The notes under the pieces are model-generated. The model saw only the letters and a list, made by a program, of their open reading frames with translations, ran no database searches and was not told where the DNA came from. The position numbers and the translations under genes were made by a program. Shown piece after piece: positions 43,486 through 55,119 of a stretch of DNA of 64,000 nt; the first letter of the stretch is position 1; each line of letters opens with the position of its first letter. Origin of the DNA: Diplonema japonicum. Its lineage: Eukaryota > Euglenozoa > Diplonemea > Diplonemida > Diplonemidae. Where the stretch lies: NCBI GenBank assembly GCA_964019335.1, contig OZ025670.1, forward strand, positions 1-64,000, in the 5' to 3' direction.

Positions 43486-45788
43486 ATGAGTCTCTCCCCA
43501 CATGTTGTGAAGGACGGTCCTTCCCTTCCACCTCTCCTGGAGAGTGATGAGAACTTTGGTGAAGTAAAAGTTAGAATAGACAAACTGCTTTGGAACATAC
43601 CTAGGCAGGAACAGCCTGTGAAAGTTAAAGTGCAGGCGCTGTGGTGGGGGGGCAATCTTAAGGCAGAACCTGTGTTCAATGTGTCACACTCCCTGCAACG
43701 CAGCTTGGCGACCACTGTGCGATATCCGATGCATGCGACCAGAAACGAGTTTAAAAAATATATCAGAGACATGATGCGAAGCGAAGGGCTCTTAATACAG
43801 ATACGGAAGGAGCCCAAAACCCTTATGGGAATAGCACGAGTGGACTTGACTCCCTTGCTGCATGATAAGCAGACGCAAGGATATTACAACGTCGAGGACA
43901 AGTCTGGCACAGTCATCGCGAGGGCTAAAATAAAAATAAATTGTGTCTTCGTTCAGGAATCACTCGACGACAGAAGTGAAGTTGTCCCTGCAGTTGTCCC
44001 TGCCCCCCCTTCCCCTTCCCCTGCTCCTGTTTATGATCGTCCTCCCGTAACTGTCGAAGTGCAAGAAACTTCGGTGCCGACATGTGTTGAGATAGACAGG
44101 CCTGCCCCGGCACCCGTGCCACTGAGGAACACCACTCCGGAGGCTGTTGTGGGTAGGCACACTTCTAGGACCCCCTCATCAAGATCGCCCAGTGCTGCAC
44201 ATCAGGAAATGTCACCAGATCTGCGGACGGGGTCACCGACTGTCACCTTGTCGACTGTCTTCGATAAAGCACTGCAAATGAAACAAGAGTTGCAGCGATG
44301 CTCTTCGACAACAACAGTCGAATCATACGAAGCACGCTTGGCACAGGAAGTGCAGCCGCGTGCTGCAAAACATGCTGACATTCTTGCTACCCTCCCCCCT
44401 CCTATGTACATCCCTCACCTGCTGGGTGACGACACCGACGATAGCGACGACAGTTGTGACATAGTGCTAGAGAATCTCGGTAAACAGACACACCATGAAG
44501 CAGTTGTACCAAAGGGAGATATGAAGAAAAATACAGCAGAGAAAGCACAAAATGTTACACAAATCCCATCACCCAAAGCAGTGTCCGTGGAACGGATAGA
44601 AGCCCTGAATACATTAGTCATCAAACTCGGGAGATTGAAACTCTTCAGAGAACAGGACGCTTCGACCGGTATCTTCGTGACCTGTAGGTATCTAGCTTCG
44701 CGTTGTGTCGTGTACGCAGCAGGTACTACCACACGGCTCCCTGTTGTTGGGGAGAAACTTCTCCTTAACGGCACCGACACCACGGAAGAGGATAAGGCGG
44801 TGCACATAAAACTTTCTTCTTATCACCCGACCACCTCCCATATTGTGCTGGAATTCACACTGCACCACCAAGACGGGTACACCACATGCCTTGGCATTCT
44901 TGACCTCCCTTCTGTCGAGTGGCTGCTCTCAGGTTCTCAGCTGCGCACTTACACTGTACACGACTCACTCACGGACACACCATCGTTGACTCTGACGGCA
45001 GGGGTTTCTATTCATGAATCTGAAGGAGTGGCAACTGCACAGCAGCCCATTCAAGAAAACGTGCCCCAGCCAACGGAGGTTCCTAAGGACGAAATGAAGG
45101 TTTGGAGTTTGTTTCTTGTCCCAACACAATACCACAGATGCGAACTGTAGAAGTCGTACACACCTACATAGCCAACCCCAGTAGGCCGCAAGCTCCGGAA
45201 CCGCAACAATCATTTGCCCCGGAGAACAGTGCCCATTTCCAGCCTGTGACCAGAACACGGGAGGTCAGGCTTGCTATTACCATCGGGCATGTGGATGATC
45301 TGCCACTGATCTCTTATGGCGAAGGAGAGGTGGTGCCTGCTTGCTATATCGAAGTGGCGGGTGTCTACACTAAGATACAGGAGGGCTGCTCTCCAAGATG
45401 GGACGAGGAGCTTGTCGTCGCTGTTATCGACGGCTGGGTCACTCTCAAGCTGTGGCATGTAAGTAGCTCCGGTAGTCATCTTATAGGAACATGTAGCTTC
45501 CCAGCACCTAGCACGCCAACGCCTATGCGTTCGATCATCCTGGAGCCGCCTTTGGGGTCCGCTCTTGAGGGCGCCTTGGGCAGCATCACGCTCGCGGCAA
45601 GGCCCTACAGCGAAATGTCAACCCGCACCCTTCCACATCTCTCGCTACAGCCGCCTGCACAAGTTCAGAAAGTGCATCATTCACCTGTTCTTTCTCCTGC
45701 CCCTCCCTCCGTCTCTCTGTCAAGCCTCAAGTTAGAGCTGGACTCTCTTAATCAGCATCTCCACAACCGCTTAGAATCCCTTCAATAG
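43486..45788 (+). CDS. C2CD3: C2CD3-like centriole elongation protein
   Basis: Join 43486-45099 and 45138-45788, giving 754 residues; intron 38 nt. Residues 13-160 match the C2CD3 N-terminal C2 domain: SLPPLLES, LLWNIPRQEQPVKVKVQALWWG, TTVRYPM, FKKYIRDMMRSEGLLIQI and GYYNVED. A second C2-like region lies at about 385-520, and a third after the intron (REVRLAITIGHVDDLPL, WDEELVVAV). C2CD3 sits at the distal centriole and is required for distal appendages and cilium assembly. Human C2CD3 is about 2,350 residues, so this is a short form. The start follows TTCTTTTAG by eight bases; an out-of-frame ATG at 43481 overlaps it. Confidence 0.8.
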
Positions 45789-45909
45789 ATTATCTTTAGA
45801 GTTATTACCCCACTCTTAAGTCGCTCTTGAGCGTCAGCATTTAGTAGTCGTTTCGTAATCAGTTTTATTTTTGCGCCGCCTATGCTGGGTTTATATCTCA
45901 AAAAGGGAA

Positions 45910-47845
45910 ATGACAAGCGAAGAGGAATGTGCCCCTCTGACGCTTCAAGGGAGTGATGTGAAAAAACTCGTCTCCCGGGTATGTAACAGAAAGGAAGGGA
46001 CATTCACAGCTGTACGCGCCTGACACACTACTGAACAAGACGGTGGAGGAGAAGGAGAGGAAAGCAAGAGAGTCTCGGAAGCAATTCTCGCTTGAGAACG
46101 ATCCTCACCTGCGGAACTATTGGTCAAGGAAAAAACTGCTGAGCCGGCAAGCACGGAGGAACAATAATAGCATAGTTAAGAGGCTGCCTCCTTTGGACTA
46201 CCGCAGCAAAGACAGCACAATCAGCACCCCATCTCCATGCACAAGCCGGGCGGAGAGCCACGTATCCGCCAAAGGTGACTCTACTGTGCTCAGGAAGAAA
46301 GATCTTACTGCAATATCGATTCTAGTTAACCCACCTGTGCATTTTCAAGCGATGGTGCACAGGTTGCACATGGACCCAAGTTCATATGACTTGAAATGGA
46401 TGCTCGCTACACTGCCAGAGCATGCGAACGGGCTCCCCCTCCTCACACTGGACGATGTACCCACTGCAGTTGGTGATATCGAAGTGTGGCAGCAGAAGCA
46501 GAAGGCATACCTCAAATACAAATACGGGGCCAGCGAGAAGCAAAGGAGAATAGAACCAAACACCCCAGGTGAGAAAAGCCCCAAAAGTGAAGCGCCTAAG
46601 AACCGTGACATGCCTGGGAGGGTTCTCATCACGAGTCCAAGGTCGGCCTTGTGCTGTCTCAAGGCAGGGATAGAACCCGCGTCACTGATGCCAAAAAACT
46701 TGCAGCATTTTCAGAAAGAGGTAGACCTCGAAGGTGCACCTGTACATGCTGCTAAAAGAAGATATCAACACTTTGAGACTGACCGTCAAGGACAACTCAA
46801 CCAGCTGCGGGAGGCCTATCACAGAGTGTGCAGCTGTGTGTCTATGAAGCAGTTTGTCCATTTAGTGCAGAGGTTCAATCCCGAGACGAACTACGACTCG
46901 GCACTACAAGATGACCTGAAGGACATCTCATCCATACCTGTTGTAGAGCATGATGTGGAAAACCATGCAGGCCCAGCGTCCCCCACCGAAGGGGACAGCT
47001 ACAATTATGTGCAGATTTTCCGTGACATCGACACCGATGACAAAAAGTACCTTACACAGGATGAGATCCGCAAAGCAGACCTCTCTGTAAACGCGAAGGA
47101 TCTCTTCTGCAAGATGGAAGGGTATGACATAACACTGCGAGACACCATCAAGGGATATATCGCTGCAGCAATTCTTGCAGGTAATGCACGGCGGGCAGCA
47201 GGGAAGTAATCTCAGGACATGCGAGACAATAAGCAAGGAAGAAAGGCTGCGTGACAAATGCAAAATGACACTAGACAAAGCAAAGCAGAAGCTACAAGGC
47301 CACCTTGTGAGGAATATTTTACTGAAGCGCAAAACAAAGAAGGAGTGGGAGGACAGGCAGGACAAGGTATGCATGTTGCAAAGCGCATGATACAGATGAC
47401 GGAACGGCTACAGCGGTACGCTGAGGAGAAGGATCGTGCAGGAAAGGCGAGAAAGGATATGGCACGGAAGAAAGCTGAGAACTGCAGAGAAGTGTTGATG
47501 GAGAGCAGGGCGCTAGCCGAGAGCAGAAGGATGGAGCTCATTAAGAGGCAAGAAGACGCTGACGATAGGCGTAACGAAGTTATCCAGCAGCGGAAGTACC
47601 TACGGGAAGTGAGCAGAGAGGACGCAAAGCTGCGGGTAAAAAGCAAGCTTGATGGCATCGCAAGGCAGCGAAACGTTGACGAGTGGTCAAAGCTGTGCAT
47701 CCTGGATAGGATTCGGAGACGGCATGACAAGGCTAACTACACAGAAACATGCCTCAGCAATGTACTGAACGAAACGAAATACGCAAGAGAAGAAATGCTC
47801 CGGGAGAACGAGATGATGTTAAAAGTCTTGCAAACAGAAGACTAA
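45910..47845 (+). CDS. EF-hand / charged coiled-coil protein
   Basis: Join 45910-45978, 46010-47121, 47153-47366, 47396-47845, giving 614 residues; introns 31, 31 and 29 nt. The first 330 residues are basic and partly disordered with helical patches. An EF-hand pair is at about 340-395: the first loop is DIDTDDKKYLTQDE, and the second, MEGGDISLQQFLQVM, is created only by removing the intron at 47122-47152, which strongly supports it. The C-terminal 200 residues are a highly charged helix (for example AEEKDRAGKARKDMARKKAE). If that intron is kept, the frame ends at 47209. Likely a ciliary or cytoskeletal calcium-responsive protein; no orthologue recognised. Confidence 0.75.
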
Positions 47846-48362
47846 CCGACGCTTCTTCTGAAGCAGTTGTTTAAACTTCCTTTTTACTAATCTACCATCT
47901 GGCCCTCTGGCCTGTGAAAGGCTTCTCCTGACATGTACGGCCATTGGTTGTTGTGCTTTCTTTTCTCTCTTCATACTCCGAAATACCTCGCTGTAGAAAT
48001 ATAAATGTAGGACAATGCAATGCTTAGCGAAGGAGTGCGTGCTTGTGACAGCTGCGATCTGAAGAACAGATGATCTCCTTCACAGTGCTCCCTTACCCCT
48101 AGTATAGTTACACCACTGCTTGATGTACAAGGCAGCTTACGGTTCATCTTTTGATGTGTTAGCATTTCGACAACATTAGCACCCTTTGCGTGGCAGTGCG
48201 CGATTAAGATCCCATATGGACACGAGACAGCCAACTTTTCCAAGTCTTACCTAACGGACGGTGTGGCGACAGGGTGAACACCACTTTTTCTTCTTTTTTT
48301 CCCCTTTATTTTTATTTTTGTCCTTTTCTCCGACTCACCTTGTCCTAGGAGGGTGGGATATT
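47846..48362 (+). other. 517-base spacer, no gene seen
   Basis: No coding signal on either strand. The last 70 bases form a long polypyrimidine tract (CTTCTTTTTTTCCCCTTTAT and on) ending in TTGTCCTAG at 48348, the acceptor of the next gene. Confidence 0.55.
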
Positions 48363-48733
48363 ATGACGGCTACGAAGAGAGGGGCCGCCCCTGATCTGAC
48401 ACCGATTCTTCAGGTGCAGACAGGAGGAGCTAGCCCCTTTCCCCCTTCACGGCGGCGGATAACATGGGACGAGAACAACTTGGTGTGTAGAGTGATGCAA
48501 GAAATACCATTGAACACAATCAACAGGAAACGAATGAAAAGATGCTTTGCTCGTCTCTTATCAAAATCAAGCTTGTTGACCTACCACCGCCCCCTGCACG
48601 TATGGAACACGACGACGAGATCTCTGAGGACCTCTCTGGTGACGACTCTCTGATGACTGAAGGCACACACTGCCTGCTGTTGCCTGCCTCTCCTCCTACT
48701 ACTAGGAAAAAACGGAGGGTCGCCCAAGACTGA
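48363..48733 (+). CDS. Protein phosphatase 1 inhibitor-2-like protein
   Basis: Join 48363-48482 and 48527-48733, giving 108 residues; the 44-nt intron (GTGTGT...CAACAG) reunites two frames. Around residues 34-39, TWDENNL corresponds to the KWDEMNI signature of inhibitor-2. After the junction, SLIKIKLVDLPPPP followed by acidic EHDDEISEDLSGDDS matches the region LMKIDEPxTPY plus acidic stretch. The tail TRKKRRVAQ may be a nuclear signal. Inhibitor-2 docks on and restrains the PP1 catalytic subunit. The classic PxTPY phosphosite is replaced by a proline run, so regulation may differ. Identification rests on these short motifs. Confidence 0.7.
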
Positions 48734-49707
48734 CTCAGATATTTTTCTTTCCCCCCTATTTTTTTTTTTTTTTTTTTTTTTATTTCACCCTAGCCTACGA
48801 TATATAAAACAGCAAAAGAAGAAAAAAAAAAAAAGAAAAGAAGAGAAGAGAAAGTTAAAATAGTAATAACAACACGTGTGGGGGGAGGGGGGTGGGGGGT
48901 GACACACACCTTTATAACCTCACCCCCCTTGAAGTTTCCAACCTGAATCAGAAAAAAAAAATGGGGGGGAAAGGGGTATATTACCCATTTCTTAGATTCC
49001 CAACTTCCGTGCCCACGTACTTCTTTGGCAAACTCTTGACCTCGATCAGGGTTTAGTTTTTGAACACAACATGAGGAGGGGATAAAAAAGAGAAACAGAG
49101 ATATCCAATAGGCGATCACAGTGCCTTGTTTTTACGGCAGCACTGTGTGTCTCTGCTCAATTTTCTTTTTTCCCCCAACTCAGAAAATGCTATCTCAGTA
49201 GCACATGTAACAGGGGAGGGTTTTTTTTTTTTGGTATTGAGGAAACATGAAAAGGAAGAGAGAGAAAAAAAAAAGAAGAATAAAAGGGAGCTCATTCCCG
49301 CCTGTCTGTGCGTTCCTAAGAAACTCATCATATCTTTCCTTCTTCCTCCCAATTCATTTTTTTCCCCTTTCTTTTTTCATTCTTTCCCTTTCCTAGCAAA
49401 GATGGGTGGAGGGGGAAGAGGAAAAAAAAAGAGGAATTCTTTTTTTTCCCTCAAAAGATAGACCCCTACCACCACCCCTGCGTAGTCCTCATGTGGGACT
49501 TGCCCCTTAAAAAAAAACATCGCCATTTTAAACACGTATCTACTCACCCCCTTTTTTTTGTTCCTTTTTCTGTTTGGTTCTTTTTTTTTTTTTGGTGGAT
49601 CGTTGCCCTGAGACAAACCGCCTTACTTAAAATATTCACGCCTCCCCTTTTTGTTTTGGTTCCCCCCTCTTTTTTTTTAAAATACCAAACGACACCAGGG
49701 AAACAAG
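48734..49707 (+). other. 974-base low-complexity spacer
   Basis: Dominated by T-, A-, G- and C-runs and mixed purine or pyrimidine blocks (for example a T-run near 48762-48781 and A/G-rich blocks at 48816-48855 and 49245-49285). Open frames here are strings of Phe or Lys. No gene is supported. It ends with ACACCAG at 49698. Confidence 0.6.
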
Positions 49708-52700
49708 ATGCCGGGGCAAGCAAGCGAGGACGAAGGGGATGGGATGAAGAACTATCATATTCTGGAACTGATCGGTGAAGGAGGCTTTGGGAAGGTCTAC
49801 AAAGCCAGGCGAAAGTTCACGGGGCACATTGTCGCGATGAAGTTCATCTCAAAGAAGGGGAAGAGCGAGAAGGAGCTGCGGAACCTGAGAGCGGAGATAG
49901 AAATCATGACAACATTGAACCACGAGAACATTATCATGCTTCTTGACGCGTTCGAGACAAAGACAGAGTTCGTAGTAGTGATGGAGTACGCACAAGGCGA
50001 GCTGTACGAGATCTTAGAAGACGACCGGTGCTTACCGGAGAAAATTGTACAAAAAATCGCAAAGCAGCTCGCAAAGGCGCTAAACTACCTCCACTCCAAC
50101 AGGATCATCCACAGGGACATGAAGCCCCAAAACATCCTCATCGGCCGGAACGGTACTGTTAAACTCTGCGACTTCGGCTTCGCCCGTGCAATGTCTTGCA
50201 ACACCATGGTCCTCACTTCTATTAAAGGCACACCTCTCTACATGGCGCCCGAGCTGGTCCAAGAGCAACCCTACAACCACACCGCCGATCTTTGGTCACT
50301 GGGATGCATTCTCTACGAGCTCTTCTACGGCGTCCCTCCCTTCTACACCAACAATATATACAGCCTTATCCACCTCATCGTGAAGGACCCTGTCAAGTTT
50401 CCAGACCAGATCTCGCCATGCTTCCGCTCTTTCCTCAAGGGTCTCCTCAACAAGCACCCCTCCTCTCGCCTCGACTGGCCGCACATCCTCGAGCATGAGT
50501 TTGTGAAAGAAACGGAGGACGACCGGCAGCTGAGCATCCAACGAGCAGAACTCGACGCCAAGATGCGCGAGCGTCTTGGCATCTTCACCTTGTTGCTCGG
50601 CAAGGGCGCTTCCCCCAAACAGCGGAACACAGCTGCTGCTGCGCCGCACAAACCCGGCGGGGCCGTCGAGTCCCGTCAGTTCACGCAGCAGGTCCAGATG
50701 GTGCTGAACCAGCAAGCCGTGGCCTTGATCTCTCCCGACAACAAAGATGTGGACTCTCTGAAGGATTCTTTGCAGACGATTCTCAGGCTTCTCCAACAGG
50801 CTGGCAACACGCCCTTCCAGTCACATTCGATGTTCGAGACCATCACCACGGTGGGCCTGCTTCCAAACCTAGCGCAAGCCCTCAGTCACCCCAACACCGA
50901 CATCGTCTCCACGGTGGTCAAAGTTCTGAAAGAACTCACGCATCCAGAGTCTGGGCCCGTTCTGCCCTTCCCTAGCACAGAGCAGAACAAAGGATTCTCG
51001 TGGGCAACCAAAGACCCTCATGACACCGCTACCCGTATCTTCTTAGCACAGCACTTGGTCAAAGCGCCCTGTCAGAAGAGTGTTGCGGTGCTTGCGATGC
51101 TCCTCAAGAACGACAAAGAGTGGGCGGACGTCCTGAAGATTGTCTACCAGCTATCGCAGACCACCTCCTTCTCGAACTTCCTCTTCACCGACAAAGTCTG
51201 TGCGGCTTCGTTAGTAACTTGCTGTGAGAAGGTCATAAGCACATGGCCTGCGAACAGAAGTGACGAGCCCCCTGCAACATCTCTCTTGTTTTGCTTGTTC
51301 CTCAACAACATGATCACCACCTCTTCCACCCATGCCAACGAGGTCTTTGGGGATAAAATAGCAGCCATCGCAAGCCTCATGTTGGAGGTCATCACCAATA
51401 CGGACCAGAAGTCCCCCGGCACAGGATTGCTGACCGCGAAGTGTTTTGCGGCAGGTTTGCTGGCCGCTGTCCTGAAGAACTTGCCTGCTGCCTGCAAGAC
51501 TGCGATGCCCACGTTAACAGCGTCAGGGGTGGCCAACTGCATCACCTTCTTTGAAGCAATCAGGAACGTCGACACCAGCGACTGCCGTGTGGACGGAACG
51601 GGCTATGGGTTCCCCAACGTGGGGCTCATGGATGGCGTCCTAGCCCTGATCCACGCCATCCTGTGTGCCACTCCCACGGAAATGACATCGAAGAGCACGG
51701 AGGCCGCCCTCAAGTCACTCGTCAAGTTCCTCCAGAGCCCCGAAGCCCGTGGTGCCACATCGCCCGCAGGTGTCGAGAGCGTACTGAACATCATCCTCAG
51801 CTCGTGCACGGTGCATCCCCCACTGCTGGCCAACGTTGACCTTCTCAAAGTAACCATTAGCTACCTGAAGTCCGCATATTTGTCGCAATTAGTACGATGG
51901 CCCTCCAAACGGGGTGGAGGGGTGCAGGCCACGCATAGAGTCGTCAAGCTGTGCATACAGATCCTTGCCCTGCCCCTGACAGCGTCTACAAGCAGCGGCA
52001 CTGCCCTTGATGAGAAGTCCGTAACTGCTGTGCAGCAGACAATGTACAGGGAGAGTTTAGTGGAGCACGCGCTGGCGGTGTTGGATATACTGCCTGAGAA
52101 TGATGAGGCGTGGCAGCAGCCGATGTCGCTGCTGTGTAAGCTGGTGTTGGGGTCGCAGCACTTTGCGAAGCAGTATCTAACGTCGGGTGGGTTGTCCAAT
52201 GAGCGCATCCACAAGTTACTCAACCCCTCGAACCCCGAGCAGCTCCTCATCGACACCCTGAACATCGTGTCACAGCTGGCCAGGCTGAACCAAGAGAACT
52301 ATGGGGCGATCCACAAAGCAGATCTCTACCGCGTGTTGTCGGAGCTGATCAAGCACAGCGACGCGAATGTAAGAGCCAAAGTGTGCAATCTACTGGGGAA
52401 TCTGTGTAGGCATTCGAATGCCTTTTACGAGCACCTGAGGAAGCACGGCCTTATCGAAGAGATCATCAAGAAATGCAAGGACCCGAACGTGAGCGTCAGG
52501 AAGTTCGCATGCTTTGCGGTAGGCAATGCAGGCTTTCACAACGATGCTTTGTACGGTGAGCTGCGGGCATCCATCCCTGCCTTGATCCTGTTGCTGTCGG
52601 ACGCGGAGGAGAAGACAAGAGCGAATGCTTCGGGCGCGCTGGGGAATCTACTCAGGAATAGTGGCATGCTTGCACAAGACCTCATAAAGGAAGGTGCAAT

Positions 52701-52983
52701 GCAGGCTTTAATAAACACCCTTAAAACAGACAATGGGAGTGCCCGAAAGATTGCCCTATTCTCATTAGGCAACTTCTGTGCTTTTGAAGAATGTCGGCAA
52801 GTCCTAGTAGCAGAATCCTTCGAGGATGTTATCACTGATCTTGAATCGGTTCTTATTGATGGGACACCCGACCCAGTAGTTAGGAAGTACATCAACCGCA
52901 TTAAAGGGAAGCTTCGACCACGTTCCAACGACTCCAACAAGTCGAACAGGAGCAGTGATAAGGATGGCGAGACAGGGAAATGA
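49708..52983 (+). CDS. STK36: STK36/Fused-like serine/threonine kinase
   Basis: 1,091 residues, one exon. The N-terminal kinase (about 16-270) has [33 protein letters not shown] and [11 protein letters not shown], all intact. The Fused-type hallmarks are [19 protein letters not shown] and [19 protein letters not shown]. The C-terminal two-thirds is an ARM/HEAT-like helical array (for example [18 protein letters not shown] and [17 protein letters not shown]). STK36/Fused is needed for central-pair assembly in motile cilia, and acts in Hedgehog signalling in animals and cytokinesis in plants (TIO). Here the ciliary role is the likely one. The start is nine bases after ACACCAG. Confidence 0.9.
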   Translation: MPGQASEDEGDGMKNYHILELIGEGGFGKVYKARRKFTGHIVAMKFISKKGKSEKELRNLRAEIEIMTTLNHENIIMLLDAFETKTEFVVVMEYAQGELYEILEDDRCLPEKIVQKIAKQLAKALNYLHSNRIIHRDMKPQNILIGRNGTVKLCDFGFARAMSCNTMVLTSIKGTPLYMAPELVQEQPYNHTADLWSLGCILYELFYGVPPFYTNNIYSLIHLIVKDPVKFPDQISPCFRSFLKGLLNKHPSSRLDWPHILEHEFVKETEDDRQLSIQRAELDAKMRERLGIFTLLLGKGASPKQRNTAAAAPHKPGGAVESRQFTQQVQMVLNQQAVALISPDNKDVDSLKDSLQTILRLLQQAGNTPFQSHSMFETITTVGLLPNLAQALSHPNTDIVSTVVKVLKELTHPESGPVLPFPSTEQNKGFSWATKDPHDTATRIFLAQHLVKAPCQKSVAVLAMLLKNDKEWADVLKIVYQLSQTTSFSNFLFTDKVCAASLVTCCEKVISTWPANRSDEPPATSLLFCLFLNNMITTSSTHANEVFGDKIAAIASLMLEVITNTDQKSPGTGLLTAKCFAAGLLAAVLKNLPAACKTAMPTLTASGVANCITFFEAIRNVDTSDCRVDGTGYGFPNVGLMDGVLALIHAILCATPTEMTSKSTEAALKSLVKFLQSPEARGATSPAGVESVLNIILSSCTVHPPLLANVDLLKVTISYLKSAYLSQLVRWPSKRGGGVQATHRVVKLCIQILALPLTASTSSGTALDEKSVTAVQQTMYRESLVEHALAVLDILPENDEAWQQPMSLLCKLVLGSQHFAKQYLTSGGLSNERIHKLLNPSNPEQLLIDTLNIVSQLARLNQENYGAIHKADLYRVLSELIKHSDANVRAKVCNLLGNLCRHSNAFYEHLRKHGLIEEIIKKCKDPNVSVRKFACFAVGNAGFHNDALYGELRASIPALILLLSDAEEKTRANASGALGNLLRNSGMLAQDLIKEGAMQALINTLKTDNGSARKIALFSLGNFCAFEECRQVLVAESFEDVITDLESVLIDGTPDPVVRKYINRIKGKLRPRSNDSNKSNRSSDKDGETGK

Positions 52984-53375
52984 GAGGGTGAGAACAATTT
53001 TTTTTTATGGGGTATTTTTTTTTTTTTTTTTTTTTTCGAGTGTTCTTATAAGTTCTCTGTTTTATAATATTTTTTCTCTTCTTTTTTCTCCGGCTTTATC
53101 CGGTTCAGAAAGTGCCTTTGCTGTGAGAGGATGTTCCCCCATTTTACGGGGCCTACAGGTGCAGGTGGCGTGAATGAATGAACCATCCGAAAGGATGTTT
53201 GATTTTCTTCTTTTTTTTTGTTCAAACTTGAATGAAAGGGGAAGAGCATACGCGACACTGCTGTATTGTTTCGTTTTTCTTTCTCTCTTTTTTTCTTTTT
53301 AAAAGGGTGGAGGGGAGGGGAGATTGTTTGTTCACGGCAGAGCTAACTGTATAAGCTGATAGGAATAGCAGCAGG

Positions 53376-53408
<33 letters not shown>

Positions 53409-53757
53409 ATTATACAAATGCGGGAAAGGATTGGTACCCCCCCCCCCCCCCCCACCCTCATACCAGTGAAGTTCTTTTCATTGTCATCTGTTCCCTCGCC
53501 TCGTCTTAGGTTTTTTGTAGTTAAGGTTTGGATCTCTTAATGCGTACATAAGTTAGATGAACTTCTTTTTTTTTTTCACCTGAGCCCCCCTCCCCCCGCC
53601 CCTTTTTTCCTCAGGGGAAACAAAGAAACTCTTTTTTAACACCTGTACGTCACTTTTTCTTTTTATATTTTTTTTTTTTCCCTCTTGTTATTACTATTTC
53701 TATCTATTTCTCTCTTCACTACCATCACATAGTTGGAAGCAAACCAACAAGAACAAG
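52984..53757 (+). other. 774-base low-complexity spacer
   Basis: Holds a 31-A run (53376-53406), a 17-C run (53437-53453) and several T-runs. No gene is supported on either strand. A pyrimidine tract from about 53680 ends at CACATAG (53732). Confidence 0.6.
53690..53732 (+). promoter_or_regulatory. Polypyrimidine tract and acceptor
   Basis: TTATTTCTATCTATTTCTCTCTTCACTACCATCACATAG-type sequence ends in TAG at 53732, 25 bases before the ATG at 53758. It has the same arrangement as before the other genes. Confidence 0.5.
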
Positions 53758-55059
53758 ATGGTGGTGCCGCCACCCACCTCCCCTGGCAGGCGACAGGTGT
53801 CTTACGAGAGGACCGCGCTTAAGGAAAGCTTTACTGTAGGAGGACAAGCACATCTAACGAGCAGCCAAAAGATTGGCAGGTCAGACCCGGTGAAGAAGGG
53901 GAAATGCATCAGGGGTGAGGGACAAGTGACGGAAAAGAAGACAGGGAAACTGATGGTGCAGCCACCCTGTGAGAAGAAAGAGCAGACGCAGGGGAAGGCA
54001 TGTCCACAATACATTTTTTGCAAGCCCGACGAAGAAAGACACTGCAAAGGGAAGAGAACGGTGTCCCCTCCCGTCAGGGCACAAGAGCAGGCGACAAGTG
54101 GCCTTCGCGTGCTTCCGAAGCAGCACGGTCTTAACAACAACCTCACAGTGGCACTACACTCCCCTGTTGCCCTGTCCAAGGCTGTGAAATATATCTCCCC
54201 ATCACCTACATTCACCTCCGTGAAAACTTTCCACGAAGCTTGCTACACGCCACGTCCCTCACCCCCCAGCCCATCGCCCCCAGCTGATACTTTGTCTTTT
54301 CTTAACCCAAGCATCACCGTCACCTGTGCCTGCTACCTTGTCCCCTCAATCTGCACCCACCTCCGCGTGCCGCTGAAACGCACTCCCAAAGACCTCTTGG
54401 AATTGTCCGACCATCTCAAAGGCTTCCTCTTGAATGAGAGAATGCTGGCTCTTAAAAAAGAGCGGGGTGTTAATCTGCTGGACAAGCCACGAATTGTAGA
54501 CGTTGCAAAGGAGGTCAACATGGGACTGGTGCTGTGCCAGAAGGGAGTGGCGTGGGAGGAACTGGTCCATGTTTCTCAGGTGAAGGACGGGACAAGGTTT
54601 TATATCACATCCCCTCACCACCCGCAGGGAGGGAAGGTGCAGCTGCCCCGTGTGGTGGATAGCATGCAGATGAAGAGCTACGTGCGAAGGAAGGGTTACG
54701 ACGTCGAGCGCTTCGACGACGTAGAAACCGGTGCACCTGTTGTGCACAGCACGCCTCTCATTTCCCCCAGACTTCTCCAGGAGATAGAAGCTCTCGACAT
54801 CGAGCCAACACAGAGCCCTAGACACAGCACCAAGACTCTTCCCACTCAACTCACGCTCTCCGAGCTCCTCTGCCACTCTGAAGACCTCGCCCTCGAAACG
54901 CTCCGCGTCCAAAGGAAGATTGACCGTCTCAACGCACGTGTCACACGCGGTAAAACCACACCAGAATCCCAACAAGCACGCAGGATTTCTCTCCTCAACT
55001 ATCTTGACAAACTAGCACAAAGCACAGTAGAAGTGCGCTCACATATAGCATCTTGTTGA
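53758..55059 (+). CDS. Hypothetical protein, 433 residues
   Basis: One exon. The N-terminal 190 residues are basic, Pro/Ser-rich and probably disordered. Residues about 205-320 look folded (DLLELSDHLKGFLLNERML; VNMGLVLCQKGVAWEELVHV), and the last 80 are helical with LDKLAQSTVEVRSH. No family is recognised. It sits between the Fused-like kinase and the metacaspase, 60 bases before the latter. A regulatory or cytoskeletal role is possible but unsupported. Confidence 0.65.
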   Translation: MVVPPPTSPGRRQVSYERTALKESFTVGGQAHLTSSQKIGRSDPVKKGKCIRGEGQVTEKKTGKLMVQPPCEKKEQTQGKACPQYIFCKPDEERHCKGKRTVSPPVRAQEQATSGLRVLPKQHGLNNNLTVALHSPVALSKAVKYISPSPTFTSVKTFHEACYTPRPSPPSPSPPADTLSFLNPSITVTCACYLVPSICTHLRVPLKRTPKDLLELSDHLKGFLLNERMLALKKERGVNLLDKPRIVDVAKEVNMGLVLCQKGVAWEELVHVSQVKDGTRFYITSPHHPQGGKVQLPRVVDSMQMKSYVRRKGYDVERFDDVETGAPVVHSTPLISPRLLQEIEALDIEPTQSPRHSTKTLPTQLTLSELLCHSEDLALETLRVQRKIDRLNARVTRGKTTPESQQARRISLLNYLDKLAQSTVEVRSHIASC

Positions 55060-55119
55060 TAGACCTGTACTGTTATTAGCCCCAAATCTACACTGTACTT
55101 GAAAGCCTCCAGAAGCAAG

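Noticed and set aside
47181-47241. 61-nt intron (GTAATG...GGAAG) in the EF-hand/coil gene
   Set aside because: Longer than all other introns here, with a poor acceptor. The alternative at 47122-47152 fits length, motif and protein better.
47184-47845. Separate gene starting at ATG 47184 right after CTTGCAG
   Set aside because: A 31-nt intron at 47122-47152 joins this frame to the upstream exon and completes an EF-hand, so one gene is the simpler reading. A trans-spliced short form cannot be fully excluded.
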